Below are positions 5,027-5,085 of a stretch of DNA of 5,085 nt, in pieces. A program made the position numbers and the translations under genes. The notes under the pieces are model-generated. The model was given only the letters and a program-made list of their open reading frames with translations. It was not told where the DNA came from and did no database searches. Every line of letters starts with the position of its first letter. The first letter of the stretch is position 1. The stretch covers positions 1 through 5,085 of the forward strand of contig DAOPXW010000094.1 of NCBI GenBank assembly GCA_035352555.1. The letters are read 5' to 3'. The stretch is from UBA2922 sp035352555 (GTDB lineage Bacteria; Bacillota; Clostridia; Oscillospirales; Oscillospiraceae).

Positions 5027-5085
5027 TGTCCGCTGTTTTGCCGCCTGTCTGTCGCCTGAATTGGCTAAATGGGGCTTGGAAATAA

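Larger units (their letters stand above)
4749..5085. other. Non-coding stretch: leader, promoter and two dyad-symmetric elements
   Basis: No convincing gene is present in these 337 bases. From left to right they hold the flavoenzyme leader and ribosome binding site, its promoter (4822-4849), alternative stems at 4904-4956, a hairpin at 4985-5026, and about 60 bases to the window edge in which I see only a second TTTTGCCG (5036-5043). That copy could pair with CGGCAAAA at 4989-4996 in competition with the hairpin's own arm. The local A/T-rich patch at 4812-4870 stands out from the GC-rich genes, as expected for a promoter. Confidence 0.7.

Noticed and set aside
4917..5084. Minus-strand frame open from the right edge to TAG at 4919-4917, about 55 residues, possibly the end of a gene entering from the right
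   Set aside because: Codons include AGA, CGA, AGG, ACA and GGA, unlike the GC-biased neighbours. The peptide is not recognisable and runs through both palindromic elements. Sequence to the right would decide it.
5069..5085. ATG at 5069 as the start of a gene leaving the window on the plus strand
   Set aside because: There is no ribosome binding site, and only five codons are visible, which is too little to support a gene.

Overview
The window looks like a piece of chromosome from a high-GC member of the Clostridia, most plausibly a gut Oscillospiraceae-type anaerobe (Flavonifractor/Oscillibacter-like). This is inferred from the lspA-rluD gene order typical of Firmicutes, AGGA-type ribosome binding sites, strong GC bias at third codon positions, and an oxygen-sensitive-type iron-sulfur flavoenzyme. 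No species can be named from the sequence alone.

Layout. Positions 1-2601 hold four tightly packed plus-strand genes that look like the end of one operon. They are the C-terminal part of a membrane protein (probably lipoprotein signal peptidase LspA with an unusually long cytoplasmic tail), an RluD-type 23S rRNA pseudouridine synthase whose start overlaps the previous stop, a NYN-nuclease/OST-HTH RNA-binding protein, and a divergent peptide deformylase-like protein. A perfect 17-bp hairpin followed by a T run (2621-2668) closes the operon. A single minus-strand gene (2685-4748) converges on it: a 687-residue Old Yellow Enzyme-type flavoenzyme with a 4Fe-4S site and a C-terminal FAD/NAD(P) half, of the 2,4-dienoyl-CoA reductase/enoate reductase/BaiCD-BaiH superfamily. 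It has its own well-formed extended -10 promoter near 4822-4849.

Positions 4749-5085 contain no convincing gene. They hold the flavoenzyme's leader and promoter, then two dyad-symmetric elements: a pair of mutually exclusive stems at 4904-4956, and a bulged 17-bp-pair hairpin at 4985-5026 without a clear T tract.

How the genes work together. The plus-strand genes share a theme of protein maturation and RNA/ribosome function (lipoprotein processing, rRNA modification, RNA binding or cleavage, N-terminal deformylation). Co-transcription is inferred from spacing of 1-26 bases. The flavoenzyme is a separate transcription unit, likely reducing an activated C=C bond of an unknown substrate. No mobile element, CRISPR array, tRNA or rRNA is visible. 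I do not see strong evidence for a wholly new system. The most uncommon details are the long LspA-like tail, the altered deformylase motifs 1 and 2, and the expanded Fe-S cysteine spacing.
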